Positions 1-10,856 of a stretch of DNA of 64,000 bases are shown here, one piece after another. Each line of letters starts with the position of its first letter. Position 1 is the first letter of the stretch. Source of the stretch: Diadema setosum (lineage: Eukaryota; Echinodermata; Echinoidea; Diadematoida; Diadematidae); assembly GCA_033980235.1 (NCBI GenBank), contig CM067062.1, positions 13,225,991 to 13,289,990 of the forward strand. The letters run 5' to 3'. Below the pieces are notes generated by a model that saw only the letters and a list, made by a program, of their open reading frames with translations, searched no databases and had not been told where the DNA came from. The position numbers were made by a program, and so were the translations under genes.

Positions 1-312
1 TGGATTGCTGACCATGAAGTGGCCAGAGTGAATGGTTTCTGTGGAAGTCGAGGGACTCCTCGGCTCCTTGGGTGAGCCCTGAGCAGTGTTGCTGCTCGAG
101 CTGGAACTCCGACGGATGCGTGTCGAGGCATTCCCAGAGACGTTCCTGCTTCTATCAGCGAACACAGCACCAGCTGCTGATAATCCCTGGTCATAGAGTT
201 GATTTTCCCTCGCTGCTGAGGGATCTCTCCATCTCATTTCGTCGAATTGAGCCATTCCTGCTGTGTTGTGAAGCACGGGGAAATCGTCTCTAGCCATTTC
301 AACGGCAAACAT
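1..312 (-). CDS. 5' part of an unrecognised serine-rich protein gene, runs off the window
   Basis: Read on the minus strand, 104 codons from an ATG at 312-310 to the window edge are open with no stop. In-frame stops lie just upstream (for example TGA at 336-334), so this is a plausible first coding exon. A second in-frame ATG at 297-295 has a better Kozak context (G at -3 and +4) and may be the real start. The predicted protein begins MFAVEMARDDFPVLHNTAG and continues into a charged stretch and a serine run (RIRRSSSSSSNT), followed by Ser/Pro/Thr-rich sequence, so the visible part looks disordered. Codons are mixed and GC-richer than the AT-rich flank, which supports coding. I do not recognise the family. 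The exon may end before the edge; no splice donor was assigned. Confidence 0.6.
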   Translation of the reverse strand, partial: MFAVEMARDDFPVLHNTAGMAQFDEMRWRDPSAARENQLYDQGLSAAGAVFADRSRNVSGNASTRIRRSSSSSSNTAQGSPKEPRSPSTSTETIHSGHFMVSNP

Positions 313-1402
313 TGGACTTAAGTTGTCAGTCGGTCATTCCTAATATCAGATATATCCACATATGTCTACAACAAACACAGCGCCATTTTACGTGTTAGAT
401 AGTTGTGTTCATAAATCCAATGTGTACAACATAGCTAGCGCTAGCTAGCTAGCCGTCATATCAGTCCGTCGCCCATGCCATGCATGCACAACGTACCGTC
501 CCTCATACACAGAAAACATGTACATACGTACGGATACACGTACACACAGGTGGAGATGCCAAAGAACTGGACATGGAGGATCGGAGCATGTACCGTGCTA
601 TCAAAGTACAGTACGTGAAGCCATGACCAGCTACTAGCTGGACGCGCGCTCAGGTCTCTTCACACATTGTACAATACAACGCGTTTGAGGCACCATAGCA
701 ATACATAGACACACACGCATGGATGGAAGAAGCCATCCAGTCATAGAATTAGTATGGATCGACCACAACTGAACGATGGTCGATACTATCGCAGACAACT
801 TTATCGCATATCGATACTTCGGAAAAACAACCCAACACTGTCCAAAGCAAAGAACGTTGGGTATCGGCGCTCTTTGGTCCAAAGGCCCGTAACTGGGGCG
901 GGGTTCAAGGAGTTCGTGGGAGAGGAATAGATTTGTACCCTTCCCCTCACCAAGGAGCTTCAAACACAAACCGCTCGGTCACTGTGCTTAGCTTGTTTTA
1001 TATAATATATAAAAAATATCGGATAACCAGGTTGTTGTCTGTCATATCTTTTAGATTGAAAATTATCATGCTCAAAAAAGTGTGCACGAGATCGTAGAAC
1101 TTCATCCTCTCTCATGTAGGAGGGTGGAATAAACCCCTCCGTTTTCCCTGGCCCTCCCCCTGCTTACATGATTTTAAAGTAATATGATCAAAGGACTTAA
1201 AGAAATATGCAATAATTACAGAATTTAGTCTGCTCATGTTTTTTTTTTACAACCTACATAATTAATTTATCATCTTACATAATGTTTTTATTAAAATTAT
1301 TCAAATATGCCACCCAAAGAGTGCTTCTAATCGTTGCATTTTTCATCATGTGCAACCCTTCCCCCACATACCCTCCCCCTGCTCGATCGTTGCACTTTGG
1401 GG
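313..1402. other. Non-coding flank upstream of the left-edge gene
   Basis: This would be the 5' flank or promoter side of the minus-strand gene ending at 312. A 111-codon minus-strand frame at 634-969 has no recognisable domain or composition bias and is probably chance. Short palindromic words cluster around 430-460 (GCTAGCGCTAGCTAGCTAGC). No promoter element could be assigned. Confidence 0.4.
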
Positions 1403-2238
1403 ATTTTCATGTGATCAGTAAATGAAAAGAATCATGCAACAACTGCATCTCCGGAGTCTGTTGTGTGTTTTTAAAGATCTTGAAATAAATTGCATATCTT
1501 CTTATACTTTTTTTTTTATTAAAAACTGTCAAATATAGTAAAAATCATGTTATGTTGCACATGGATTCTTCATTAAGTTTCCAAGTAAGTTTATGAGATG
1601 TGACTTCCACAACCAAAATACATAATATTTCCTGTCATCATGATATAGCCTATAATATTTGTATCTCTCAGGGGCCAATAACGAAATATATCATGTATGT
1701 TATATATAAATGAAGCGGACTGAAACAAAATGGTAATGCATTTTTGGCCAATAAAGCATGTTTATTCGACTCAAATTTTCGACGTCCTCACCGTCTTACG
1801 CCTTCTTCAGAAATCTTGACAAGACTCCTGAAGAAGGCGTCATGTTTACAGTTCTCACCCAAGCTTGTTGCCACCTTCATCTATTTTGTTTTCATTAATA
1901 AATTGTTTGTTTTTTTTTTCACTTTAGTTGGTCTCTTCCATTCCTGTTGCTCATATTGGTCTTCCTATAATTTAAATATGTGAATAATGTAAACACAGTT
2001 TATGCAAATTATTTTCATTGTTTTGAGTTTTGCTGAGGGCAAGTCAGCATGAAAATAAACCAGTTCTCCTCAGGACTTGAAGTGTGCAGTATTCATGTTT
2101 ACAGTCTGCGTCCCTGAACCTGTAGCTAACCTACAGTTTTAAAAAAAGCAGTTAAAAACCGATTTTGTGCATCATATACAAATGAGAACGAAGTAGGCCC
2201 TATAATAATAGCCTTTATGATGTCGACACCAGTAAGCA
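1403..2238. repeat. Tandem 0.83-kb repeat, copy 1
   Basis: It begins TTTTCATGTGATCAGTAAAT and ends in ATGTCGACACCAGTAAGCA. The next block (2239-3055) repeats it in direct orientation with small indels. Inside is a 12-bp perfect inverted repeat, CGCCTTCTTCAG at 1799-1810 and CTGAAGAAGGCG at 1828-1839, around a 17-nt spacer. The 79-codon frame here has no recognisable product. Confidence 0.85.
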
Positions 2239-3055
2239 ATTTTCATGTGATCAGTAAATGAAAAGAATCATGCAACAACTGCATAATTTCATCTCTAGTC
2301 TGTTGTGTGTTTTTAAAGATCTTAAAATAAATGGAATATCTTCTTATACTTTTTTTTCATTAAAAACTGTCAAATATGCATGTTATGTCGTGCATGGATT
2401 CTTCGTTAAGTTTCCAAGTAAGTTTATGAGATGTGACTTCCACAATCAAATACATATATATTCTTGTCATCATGATATCGCCTAATATTTGTATCTCTCA
2501 GGGGCCAATAACGAAATATATCATGTATGTTATATATAAATGAAGAAACAAATTGATAATGCATTTTTGGCCAATAAAGCATGTATGAGTTTATTCGACT
2601 CAAATTTTCGGCGTCATACGCCTTCTTCAGAAATCTAGACAAGACTCCTGAAGAAGGCGTCATGTTTACAGTTCTCACCCAAGCTTGTTGCCACCTTCAT
2701 CTACTTTGTTTTCATTAATTATTTTTTTTTTCAATTTAGTTGGTCTCTTCCATTCATGTTACTCATATTGGTCTTCTTTAAAATAGTTAATTTAAATATG
2801 TGAATATGTAAATACAGTTTATGCAAATTACTTTCATTGTTTTGCTTTGCTGGGGGCAAGTCAGCCTGAAAATAAACCAGTTCTCCTCAGGACTTGAAGT
2901 GTGCAGAACTCATGTTCACAGTCTGCGTCCCTGAACCTGTAGCTACCCTATACAGTTAAAAAAAGCAGTTAAAAACCGATTTTGTGCATCATACAAATGA
3001 GAATGAAGTAGGCCCTATAATAATAGCCTTTGTGATGTCGACATCAGCAAGCAAT
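2239..3055. repeat. Tandem 0.83-kb repeat, copy 2
   Basis: Direct copy of 1403-2238 with the same order of landmarks: TTTTCATGTGATCAGTAAAT, the CTTCTTCAG hairpin (2619-2630 with 2648-2659), and the GATGTCGACATCAG end. Copy 2 has lost a few short stretches present in copy 1 and gained others, so the duplication is not very recent. Open frames differ between copies, which argues against coding. Confidence 0.85.
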
Positions 3056-4440
3056 CTATATAAAAGTTGCATCTTTTGGGATAAAATCATATAATTTTAT
3101 TGGCATAAAGAATGAAGATAACTTTACTGCAAGGTCGAACTTCCAAATAGAGAGTCCTATCCCAGTTTCAACTGTAGTTGATACATCAAAACAAAACCAA
3201 AACCAAAACCAAAAAAAATAATAATAATAATCACTGGAAATTCCATTCCTCATCATATCATTTACTGGAATTTGCATACTAATAATGTTATATACACTGT
3301 CAGTATAATACCACCATGGCAGTCGATCACAGTATCTTATTTTCCTCGGCTATTTCACATTTTCAATGATCGACGATAGCTATGATCGATACCAACAACA
3401 AAATCCTGATCAGAGATGGTGCATTGACCCTACAAAATGTGAGCCGTTTGATCTCGTTCATTGTCAATGTCCCGGCCGTTTTTCTGAAACTTTGTTGATA
3501 CTAAAAATATATACTACTATGAATTTGAAATCACTGAGTTTGTCATATTTTACCTCTTCTTCGAAAAAGGTTCCTACGACATGTTTTCTTCAGAGCACGT
3601 GTCCGCTCGTGCGCTATCTTTGGTTACACAAGAGTCACGTTTCGGTCGAAGTGGTTTGTCCCGCCGCCCGCTGTTGTCAAGACGGACAAGACCGAAATAC
3701 CATTGGTAGCGAGCGGTTCACCTCTGCGTTGAAGCGTTACTTATTTATCCACAACAAATAATTAAGTGTCTACACTCACAGCTGAATGTGTGGGGCCGCT
3801 GAGTATGTGTACATTGTATTGGTTTGGTTTCCAGAACTGAGATCATTTTCTTTTTCCAATCGATATGAGTGGTTTTAAACAAAATTAACAGAAAAAGGAG
3901 TGCGAAAGGAGCACGATTCGTGTTCACCGTCGTGTATCGATCTTTTTGTCATTCCACTGGTCCAGACCAGACATGTTACCTCGATTATTTGAAGGCGTTA
4001 TTTCTTCCTCGAATGTGACTCTCAAACCAAGAACCAAACGGACAAATGGAAACCATGTAAAACAAACAACAGAAAAGTAAAATCAGGGAGGTGGGATTCC
4101 CACCTCCCTGGTAAAATATAGCTTCTAGGATTTGTCGTACATATTATATTTGAGTCTATTGTATTATTTGTCTTCAGCTGTTTAATCTTGCGTTGTCGAT
4201 GCATGACCATCCTAATAACAAGTTGAGATATTGTATTTTGGATTTAAAACAAAACAAAAAAATCTTTACTGATTGGTTGAAAGAGTGATTGCATCATGTG
4301 TTATCATTTCAATTACATCAAAAAGTTGGCATGTGTAACAAACCTTGGCACAATATTTGGAAAATGCCGTGACTGTTTCTGACGACATTTTCTAAAATAG
4401 TTTACTGTTTGTAATTTTATCGCTGTCATCATGGCGCGCT
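3056..4440. other. Intergenic sequence, no gene recognised
   Basis: A 131-codon plus-strand frame (3366-3761) and shorter minus-strand frames show no domain, no splice pattern and no resemblance to a known family. The stretch contains a purine/pyrimidine-biased run at 3185-3230 and the short perfect palindrome listed separately at 4084-4110. Confidence 0.4.
4084..4110. repeat. Perfect short palindrome CAGGGAGGTGGGA/TCCCACCTCCCTG
   Basis: Thirteen-base arms (4084-4096 and 4098-4110) surround a single T. The same core, CCAGGGAGG/CCTCCCTGG, recurs as a palindrome at 10239-10262 and as a half-site near 58994-59020, so it is a dispersed motif. Confidence 0.8.
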
Positions 4441-4470
4441 GTATTACGCCCTATCCCCCCCCCCCCTTCC
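4441..4470. repeat. Poly-C tract
   Basis: A homopolymer C run follows CCCTAT near 4450-4466. It may vary in length between alleles or assemblies. Confidence 0.8.
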
Positions 4471-4497
4471 ACAGCATCACACCAACCACATGACTTC

Positions 4498-5660
4498 TTG
4501 CCTCAGTTTTCCTATTTCTTTTTTATTTTTATCCAAAATATGAAACAAATCACTCTGCCTAACTTTGAGTTTCTGCCTAAAACCATGGAGGTTACCTCCA
4601 TGCTAAAACTATGGGCCTCTATGGTACTGCAGTCAGCTTCACGTGTATTTTCAGCTATTTCAGAATATGTTGTCATGTTTGACACTGGCATGGCGGAGTA
4701 CAGCTGTATTTGCAAAATAACGTCACTTTTATGACGACATTTTCCAAACAGTAGGCCAATGAAATTGTGAAATGATGTCATAAAGCAACTGTGACATCAC
4801 AAAGCAATTCCGACATCGCGCGCTGCATTGTATCGCCACTATTACCCCAAAATGACATCACAAAGCAATTCTGACATCGCGCGCTGTAGTGGGGGGCGCA
4901 AGGGATTTTTGGTTCAAATTTTTCCAAAAGCACCAAAATTTGGCACATATGTAGCTCAAGCCATACTATTTCGATTTTTGATGGGCGCCAAGAAGGGCGC
5001 CCTCTGGGGCGGCCATATTGGCAAAATCCAATATGGCCGCCATATAGGTTTAAAGGTCACTTGCATTTGAAAACATAAAAGGGTTACAATCGTTTAAAAA
5101 GTCAAGTTAAGAGGTTTTCTGGGTCAAGGAATTCGAATCTGAAGTTGTTTTTATGGTCTGAAGTCAATTTTTCCTTATAAGGTCACCTTAAGGTCATTTA
5201 GGGGTCAAGCCATTGTATTCATAACATTTTATTGAAAAAGTGGCTTGCCCATGGTCAAAATTCCAGGAATGCCAGCATTAGTAATAGAATTGCAGTTGTC
5301 GACGGCTGAAAAAAAGGCGTATTTCTTGTGAAGGGCGCCCTCTAGGGCGTCATATTTGCAAAATCCAATATGGCTGCCACCTACGTTTAAAGGCCAGTCC
5401 GTAACAAAAAACCTTTAAAGTGTTACAATAATTTGAAAAGTCAGCTTTAGAGGTTTTATGGGTCAAGGAATTCGATTCTGAAGTTGTTTTTATGGTCTGA
5501 TGTCAACTTTTCCTTATAAGGTCTAAAGGTCATTTGGGGTCAAACCATTATATTCACAATAGGTAATTTAGAAAATGGCTTGCCTATAGTAAATATAGGA
5601 GGAATGCCAGCCCTGCCAATAAAATTGCACTTGTTGAGGGCTGTTGGAGAGGGAGAGGTG
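4498..5660. repeat. Composite dispersed repeat with CCAATATGG hairpins
   Basis: Contains GGCGGCCATATTGG (5008-5021) and CCAATATGGCCGCC (5028-5041), a perfect 14-bp stem. The downstream part is a ~338-bp direct repeat: GGGCGCCCTCT followed by GCAAAATCCAATATGGC occurs at about 4995 and again at about 5333, each followed by a GGTCAAGGAATTCGA block and a TGGTCTGA block. A related copy lies at 9365-9800. The 78-89 codon frames at 4498-4781 lie inside this repeat and are not credible genes. Confidence 0.75.
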
Positions 5661-6650
5661 GGCTTTCTCACGAGTAACATCAATTTCAAACACTTGGTAT
5701 ACACATATGAATTATAATAAGAACCCCTTTCTGAGAGTAATTGGGTTTAAGGGATCTTACTCAGATCTTTATTTCACAATCAAATTTGAAGACTTGGTAA
5801 ACCTTCAATTTCATTTTTAATGATTACTTACGGTAATTTTTTTCTGCATCATTTCAATCATAGCTTGATATAATATGGCTAGACAAGTTTTTAAGTGAGA
5901 TTCTGTCCAAAGCTATGGAATATCATAGTTCATGTCACAATCATTCCATTAATTATTTTTACATTACAGGCGCTAAGAGGAAATGTCCTCAACGACTGGT
6001 TATATTTGCGGAATTCATTATTTGCATTTGCTTTAATGACAGCCAAAAGAGCTAGTTAGAATTATGGGTAATGCCCTTTAAAAGAGTTTTCAAGATTTGA
6101 TTATTGGATCATTATTTTCATCTTCATCTGCAAGAAATGCAATAAAAACAAACATGAGAAATAGAATCCTATTGCTACCTAACATATTGTTTAGCAATAA
6201 GCGGGGGGGGGGGGGGGGGGGGGGCTACTCTCTATATTACCAGCGTCCTTGACGTTGCCACTAAAAAGAGGGGTGTTTTTATTTCTCTGTTGCAGTTCAG
6301 GGATCCTCAATCACAATAGATATTCATAATTCAGATTTAAATTCAATGGAATAATAATTATGAAGATCACTCCTAATCTGGATGAAAAAAAAAATGAAAT
6401 AAAAATATGTCGTGTTTTAGAGAGTTTTAGAACATCAGGTTGTCATCAATTTGCTATTTTCGAATTTGTGTTAAATGTTCGATTCTAAAGTCCTTATAGG
6501 AAATTTATCTGCCTAAACAGCTAAATATGCCGTTCAGAGAACATGACGGTCCTGGTGACGCCATGTAGGGAACAAGCATATTTCACAGGTGCCACAGTGA
6601 CACCATTAACAGGGTACAGCTTAGATATGCTATAGTACAACTTTCATGAC
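5661..6650. other. AT-rich intergenic sequence with a poly-G tract
   Basis: No gene, domain or structured repeat seen apart from a G homopolymer of about 22 bases at 6202-6223. The rest is AT-rich unique-looking sequence. Confidence 0.5.
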
Positions 6651-6659
6651 ACCTTCTAG

Positions 6660-7140
6660 GGTCTATTAAGATTCTTTCCAAAGTGCTTGGACGCACATTG
6701 GTATGATATCCCAAGACTTAATAAGTTGGTATCTCGTTGGTCTGAAGACTGTAGGTTGCAATTCTACTCTCCGCAACATCTCTACGACGTACGTCTCCTG
6801 GAGACGAGCCCAATCTCCAGGATTCGCAGGAGAATTGAACATTTCCAATTTTTGCAGAGACAATTCCGACTTCCAGCTTGTCTCCGAGACGACCCTGTGA
6901 AGTTTCCATCACTGTGGGCATGTCGTGGGGACTAAAAATGTCTGCATCATCTTCGAGATGTCCCCGCATCTTGTGGAGACCGTAATAACATTATGGCGAT
7001 GAAAGGGAGAAGTCGCTGAGAAAAGATGTCTCTGATAAGTCCCTGCGACTGCAAAAGCCGTCCCAACATCCCCGTGACACGTTATGACGTTATGATGCCT
7101 ACCCTCGTTGACGCAGGCTGCCCCATAAACCTTGTTGCTC
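6660..7140. repeat. GAGAC/GTCTC word-rich segment, possible decayed element
   Basis: Words GAGAC, GTCTC, CTCCAGG and GCGAC recur in both orientations (for example GTCTCCTGGAGAC near 6793-6805). All six frames are partly open here, giving overlapping 65-83 codon frames, which is typical of short-word repeat sequence and not of a gene. This resembles other word-rich elements in the window (21512-22512, 27090-29825), but no termini or target duplication were found. Confidence 0.35.
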
Positions 7141-8046
7141 ATCAGTCCTTGCTGGACATGACAACGATTATTAAAGTAGTTAATGTGTCAGTGAGCTCTG
7201 CATGGTTTGCTGATCCATATCAATTAGGCATTTTGCATGCCACATCAAAGCAAATCTGAAGTAATGTCGCACCCTGTCAGTGCCTGATGTTGGGCTCTGG
7301 AAGAGAGGTATGCTGTACAGGAAAGAGCTGAAAAGGCCTTTATCTTTTCAATACCACGACCAACCCGTAACTCCTTTGGATCAAAGGGATTAAAAAAAGC
7401 ACACTACCGAAAATGTGATGTTATGCTCATCCGTGCGATTGTATACTGTTTTTAGAAAATGCTTTCAGAAAACATTATGTCATCCTTTGTAAGGATATCT
7501 TTGCATAGATCGCATCTAAGTTGTTGGAAAGCTGAAGAGTTGTGAGATCACAATTCCTGTTGGATATTTCCGTCTCGAACCAGGTGCTCAGGATGAGTTG
7601 TCCGTCCCATTTATTCTTTGATATCTGTGCGCTGATAAATGAGGGCAGTTCTTTATTTTTCAATCTTAATTTTCAGGAAGCCGCTACGCTCTTCCAAACA
7701 TAATTTGAGATTTGAGTGGAGCCATCACCATCTCTTGTCAGAGGACTGCACAGTGTTGCTGCGTAAAAATGTTAAGATTATTTTCTTCAGGATCAGTATC
7801 CCATACAACATCAATAGGTGTTCAGTTTCCCTAGTCATTTGCGCTTTCAGTAGTAAACGGTTTCATTTGATAAAAAGAGAATAGAAAAGATAAGAAAAAA
7901 CCTTCAGCTGCCCCTAGAATACTGGTCTGACCTGGATTGAGGAGCTCGATTCCCCAGAAGCAAGGAAGAGCAGGCATACACCAATTTCAGCAGGAGGAGA
8001 ATCATATCGCTTGCCAGCTAGAAAGTTATATAATTGACCATGAAAG
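7141..8046. other. Intergenic sequence, no gene recognised
   Basis: Only short frames (62-81 codons) without recognisable motifs. No repeats with clear ends were seen. Confidence 0.4.
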
Positions 8047-8260
8047 GTGACACGGTGGCTCAGTCGGTAACGTATATGGCTTGCAGTCTAAAGATTTGTG
8101 TTCCGGCGCGGGTTCGAATCCCACTTATCTCAAGTCTAGCTGAGCAATGGTGTGTGTTGTCATACCGTCCCCTCTAGTAGAGGCACAACACTTTGCACCT
8201 CATCACTTGGATATAAAAAGTGGAAGTCCCTTGTGTGAAAGAATCACAAACCCAGACACA
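8047..8260 (+). mobile_element. tRNA-derived SINE
   Basis: The head carries both RNA polymerase III internal promoter boxes of a tRNA: box A TGGCTCAGTCGG at 8056-8067 and box B GGTTCGAATCC at 8111-8121, 43 bases apart. The stretch between does not fold into a proper anticodon arm, and no acceptor stem closes the molecule, so this is a tRNA-like SINE head and not a tRNA gene. About 130 bases of non-tRNA body follow, containing CACTTGGATATAAAAAGTGG. The 3' end and target duplication were not resolved. Confidence 0.75.
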
Positions 8261-8840
8261 TGAAAAGGTCCCGAATCGGCAGTCCGTTATCGGAAAACTC
8301 AAGGTGCATAAACCGGTAAAGAGGTCCACCCTAAGTACATTTACTGACCAGCTAGTTGCAAAAGGGCTATCCAGCTATCTCGTCAGAAGGAAAAACGAAG
8401 ACAAAATAAGATTAGGCGTGTTTATTACCCGCTTTGCCATTGCCCCCTAGTTCGGAACCTTGGAATAGGATGGCGGCCGTATTTAAAGGCATAATTTACC
8501 ATTTGCAGATAAAACAAAAACCCATCATTAGTGCTTTAAAATAGTTCTAAAATGTGAGTTAGGGATAGAACAACCACTGTAAAAATTTGAATTGGTAAAA
8601 TCAATGTTAAGTATTGTTGCATATACAAAATGTGAGCAATAGTTATAATAAAAATGTTTCTACAGTAAACCGTATACAGTTATGGTTTATTGAGAAAAAT
8701 ACAGATATATTCTTATATCTTAGGCTTCATCGTGAAAAATGTATATGATAGGATGTTTTGTGGTACAACAGACCTACACATATGCATTAAATGTCATATC
8801 TTGAAAAATTTCTAAATCACTGTTCCCAAAGGTAAACAGG
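8261..8840. other. Intergenic AT-rich sequence
   Basis: No gene or bounded repeat seen. A 76-codon frame overlapping 8220-8450 starts in the SINE and has no recognisable product. Confidence 0.4.
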
Positions 8841-8848
8841 ACCTTTAA

Positions 8849-8865
8849 GCATGTATGTATGTATA

Positions 8866-8907
<42 letters not shown>
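8849..8907. repeat. (TATG)n/(TA)n microsatellite
   Basis: ATGTATGTATGTATATGC passes into a pure TA run to 8906. A second short TA run lies at 9033-9053. The segment between the two runs is bounded by TATTGAAAC and TTTCAATAT, an inverted pair. Confidence 0.85.
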
Positions 8908-8908
<1 letters not shown>

Positions 8909-9364
8909 AAACAAAGAATGGAAAAACTGACCAGAAACAATTGATAAATTGTGAAAATTTTGAGCAAAGAAAATGAGAAAAGAAAACGAAACCGATGGAA
9001 GCCCATTTTCTGTGCTCAAAATTTCAATATAATTATATATATATATATATATAAATCACATATAATTTTTTTATTTATTTGTCATAATCATGATTGATAT
9101 GTAGGAGGATGGAACCGTTCTCGGCCCTAATTGACCATTGAAGGATTATGGAAGAGATGACAAATGGGACAAAATAGGGGTACCAGTGAATTGCAGTTGA
9201 ATGCTCACAGACGCCATTTCGAAATGCCTGATTTGACCCTTATTTGACCCTGAAAGTGACCTTTAGAGGTAATAGTGACCTTGAATTGCAGAAATGATAT
9301 TCAGAATCACATTCTCTAACCCCGTATAATCTTCCACATGGGATTCATGACATTAATCAACCTT

Positions 9365-9800
9365 TTCAATTTGTGACTGCAGTTGACCTTTAACCCGGAT
9401 GGCGGCCATATTGGATTCCACCAATATGGCGGCCCCAAGTGTTTTTAGTCTTGGCGCCCATCAAAAATCGAAAGAGCATGGTACAAGGGACCTATGAGCC
9501 AAATTTGGTGCTTTTGGAAGAATCTGAACCAAACAACCCATTTTGAGCCCTTAGGCCCCCAACTACTGCATCGTATTGCCACTCTGTGCCATGTGAAATG
9601 CAAACAAAACAACTGTGACATCACAGCGCAATTCTGACATCGCGCACCTGACAGCTTCGTACAGTCACTGTGGGAAACGTATTAACATTGTCATTGATAA
9701 CCTCATTTTTTAAATCTTATTTTTTTTTTTTTAAATCAAAAATATAAAACAAATATACTCTCCCTAATTTCGAGTTTTGGGCCTCGGTGCCTCCAAAAGT
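9365..9800. repeat. Second copy of the CCAATATGG composite repeat, partly inverted
   Basis: The 9390-9545 part matches 4890-5045 in inverted orientation: GGCCATATTGG/CCAATATGGCGGCC, then CTTGGCGCCCATCAAAAATCG, then a TTTGGTGCTTTTGGAA block. The 9560-9660 part (GCATCGTATTGCCAC, AACTGTGACATCACA, TCTGACATCGCGC) and 9720-9790 match 4500-4880 in direct orientation. This mosaic orientation means internal rearrangement or two adjacent elements. Confidence 0.65.
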
Positions 9801-10238
9801 ACTATTCACTGCGGGGCTGCGCTCGTGTTCACTATCATTGAATAGAATTATTTTGGAGTCAACTTTTCTCATAGTTTTATTCAGAAACTCTCAATTAAAG
9901 TATTTCGTATGCATTATTCTATAAAACATAACATGATAAAACAAAATGTAGGGCGGTGAGCCCTCCCCCTCCCCCACACGCACGCACACTCAACACTTTC
10001 TATATTTTTTTTTTCTTATTTCAGCAGCAGTAAATCAGAAGAACAAGAAAATAGATACAAGCACAACATCCCGGCCCTGAAGTTCTTACGACCGTAAAGG
10101 GAAGGGACGGGTGACCTAGACCTTGATAGGCATAATTGTACAGGTCGTTTACTTAGTTCTAGGTCATGTATTAAATGCTGGTAGACATGGGGGCGGTGCC
10201 CCTGTCTGTTCCTTCAAGGGAGCAGGGAGGTGTGTCGT
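9801..10238. other. Intergenic sequence upstream of EMG1
   Basis: No gene seen. Contains a C-rich stretch at 9960-9990. Short overlapping frames on both strands at 10123-10435 are chance products of the GC-rich palindromes that follow. Confidence 0.4.
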
Positions 10239-10262
10239 ACCAGGGAGGCTCACCTCCCTGGT
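10239..10262. repeat. Perfect palindrome ACCAGGGAGG/CCTCCCTGGT
   Basis: Ten-base arms around CTCA. Further half-sites lie at 10222-10230 and 10270-10280. Same motif as the palindrome at 4084-4110. Confidence 0.8.
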
Positions 10263-10388
10263 CGTACTGTACCGGGTACCAGGGAGGTGGAAGAGATACA
10301 CGGTGTCGTAAATTCGTACCTTCGAGACCTTTTCCCTTTGTGTACTATACTCAGCTGTGTGTGTACATGGAGCTAGCCGAGGCGAGGC

Positions 10389-10560
10389 TAGTCTGGCTTC
10401 CAGACCCTCTGCCCATACTATTTCGCTATCCATGATATTGACGCCCTCAACGTCGAAAACTAGTATAGTTTAAGTTGATTTCAAAGGCGGCGACTTCGTC
10501 GCGGGGCGGCGACTTCGTCGCCGCGGAGTCCAGTTGGCAAAGGGTCTGGAAACCAGACTA
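10389..10560. mobile_element. 172-bp inverted-repeat MITE with 9-bp target duplication, EMG1 promoter side
   Basis: The ends are inverted: TAGTCTGGCTTCCAGACCCT on the left and, read in reverse complement, TAGTCTGGTTTCCAGACCCT on the right. The flanks are identical nonamers AGGCGAGGC at 10380-10388 and 10561-10569. A 9-bp target duplication is the mark of Mutator-like (MULE) elements; the family assignment is inference. The centre holds two copies of CGGCGACTTCGTCG, GC-rich and palindromic. The element ends about 160 bp before the EMG1 start codon, so it lies in or near the promoter or 5' UTR. Confidence 0.85.
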
Positions 10561-10721
10561 AGGCGAGGCAGGCCCACACAGAACTCTTGTGTGTAGAGTT
10601 ATGTAGGCAGGCCACATTGCACGTGCTGCAGCTGTCGATCGTCGCGGCTTGAGTACAAGTACTAGCTACTACTTACGTTGTTGCTACGTACGTGGCCACT
10701 ACACTAGCAATACGAAACAAC

Positions 10722-10856
10722 ATGGCAAGTAGAAAGCATGAGGACGACGATGAAGGGCAGCGCAAAAAGCAGAGAGTCATCAAAACTCTGCACGACAAAA
10801 ATCTAAGGAAGAGGCTCATTGTTGTTTTGGAAAATGCGTCACTTGAAACCATCAAG
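10722..10856 (+). CDS. EMG1: EMG1 exon 1 (residues 1-45)
   Basis: Begins at ATG 10722-10724 and ends CATCAAG before the donor GTATTT at 10857. It encodes an acidic/basic N-terminus ([14 protein letters not shown]) and the first core strand, [15 protein letters not shown]. The intron after it is phase 0 and 3.2 kb long. Confidence 0.94.

Noticed and set aside
3366..3761. 131-codon plus-strand frame as a gene
   Set aside because: No recognisable motif, no splice context and unremarkable composition; long AT-rich windows produce such frames by chance.
6666..6969. Overlapping frames on both strands as a small gene
   Set aside because: Three frames are open at once in GAGAC-word repeat sequence; none has a known domain.
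8047..8130. Functional tRNA gene
   Set aside because: Boxes A and B are good, but no acceptor stem or proper anticodon arm forms, and a SINE-like body follows.
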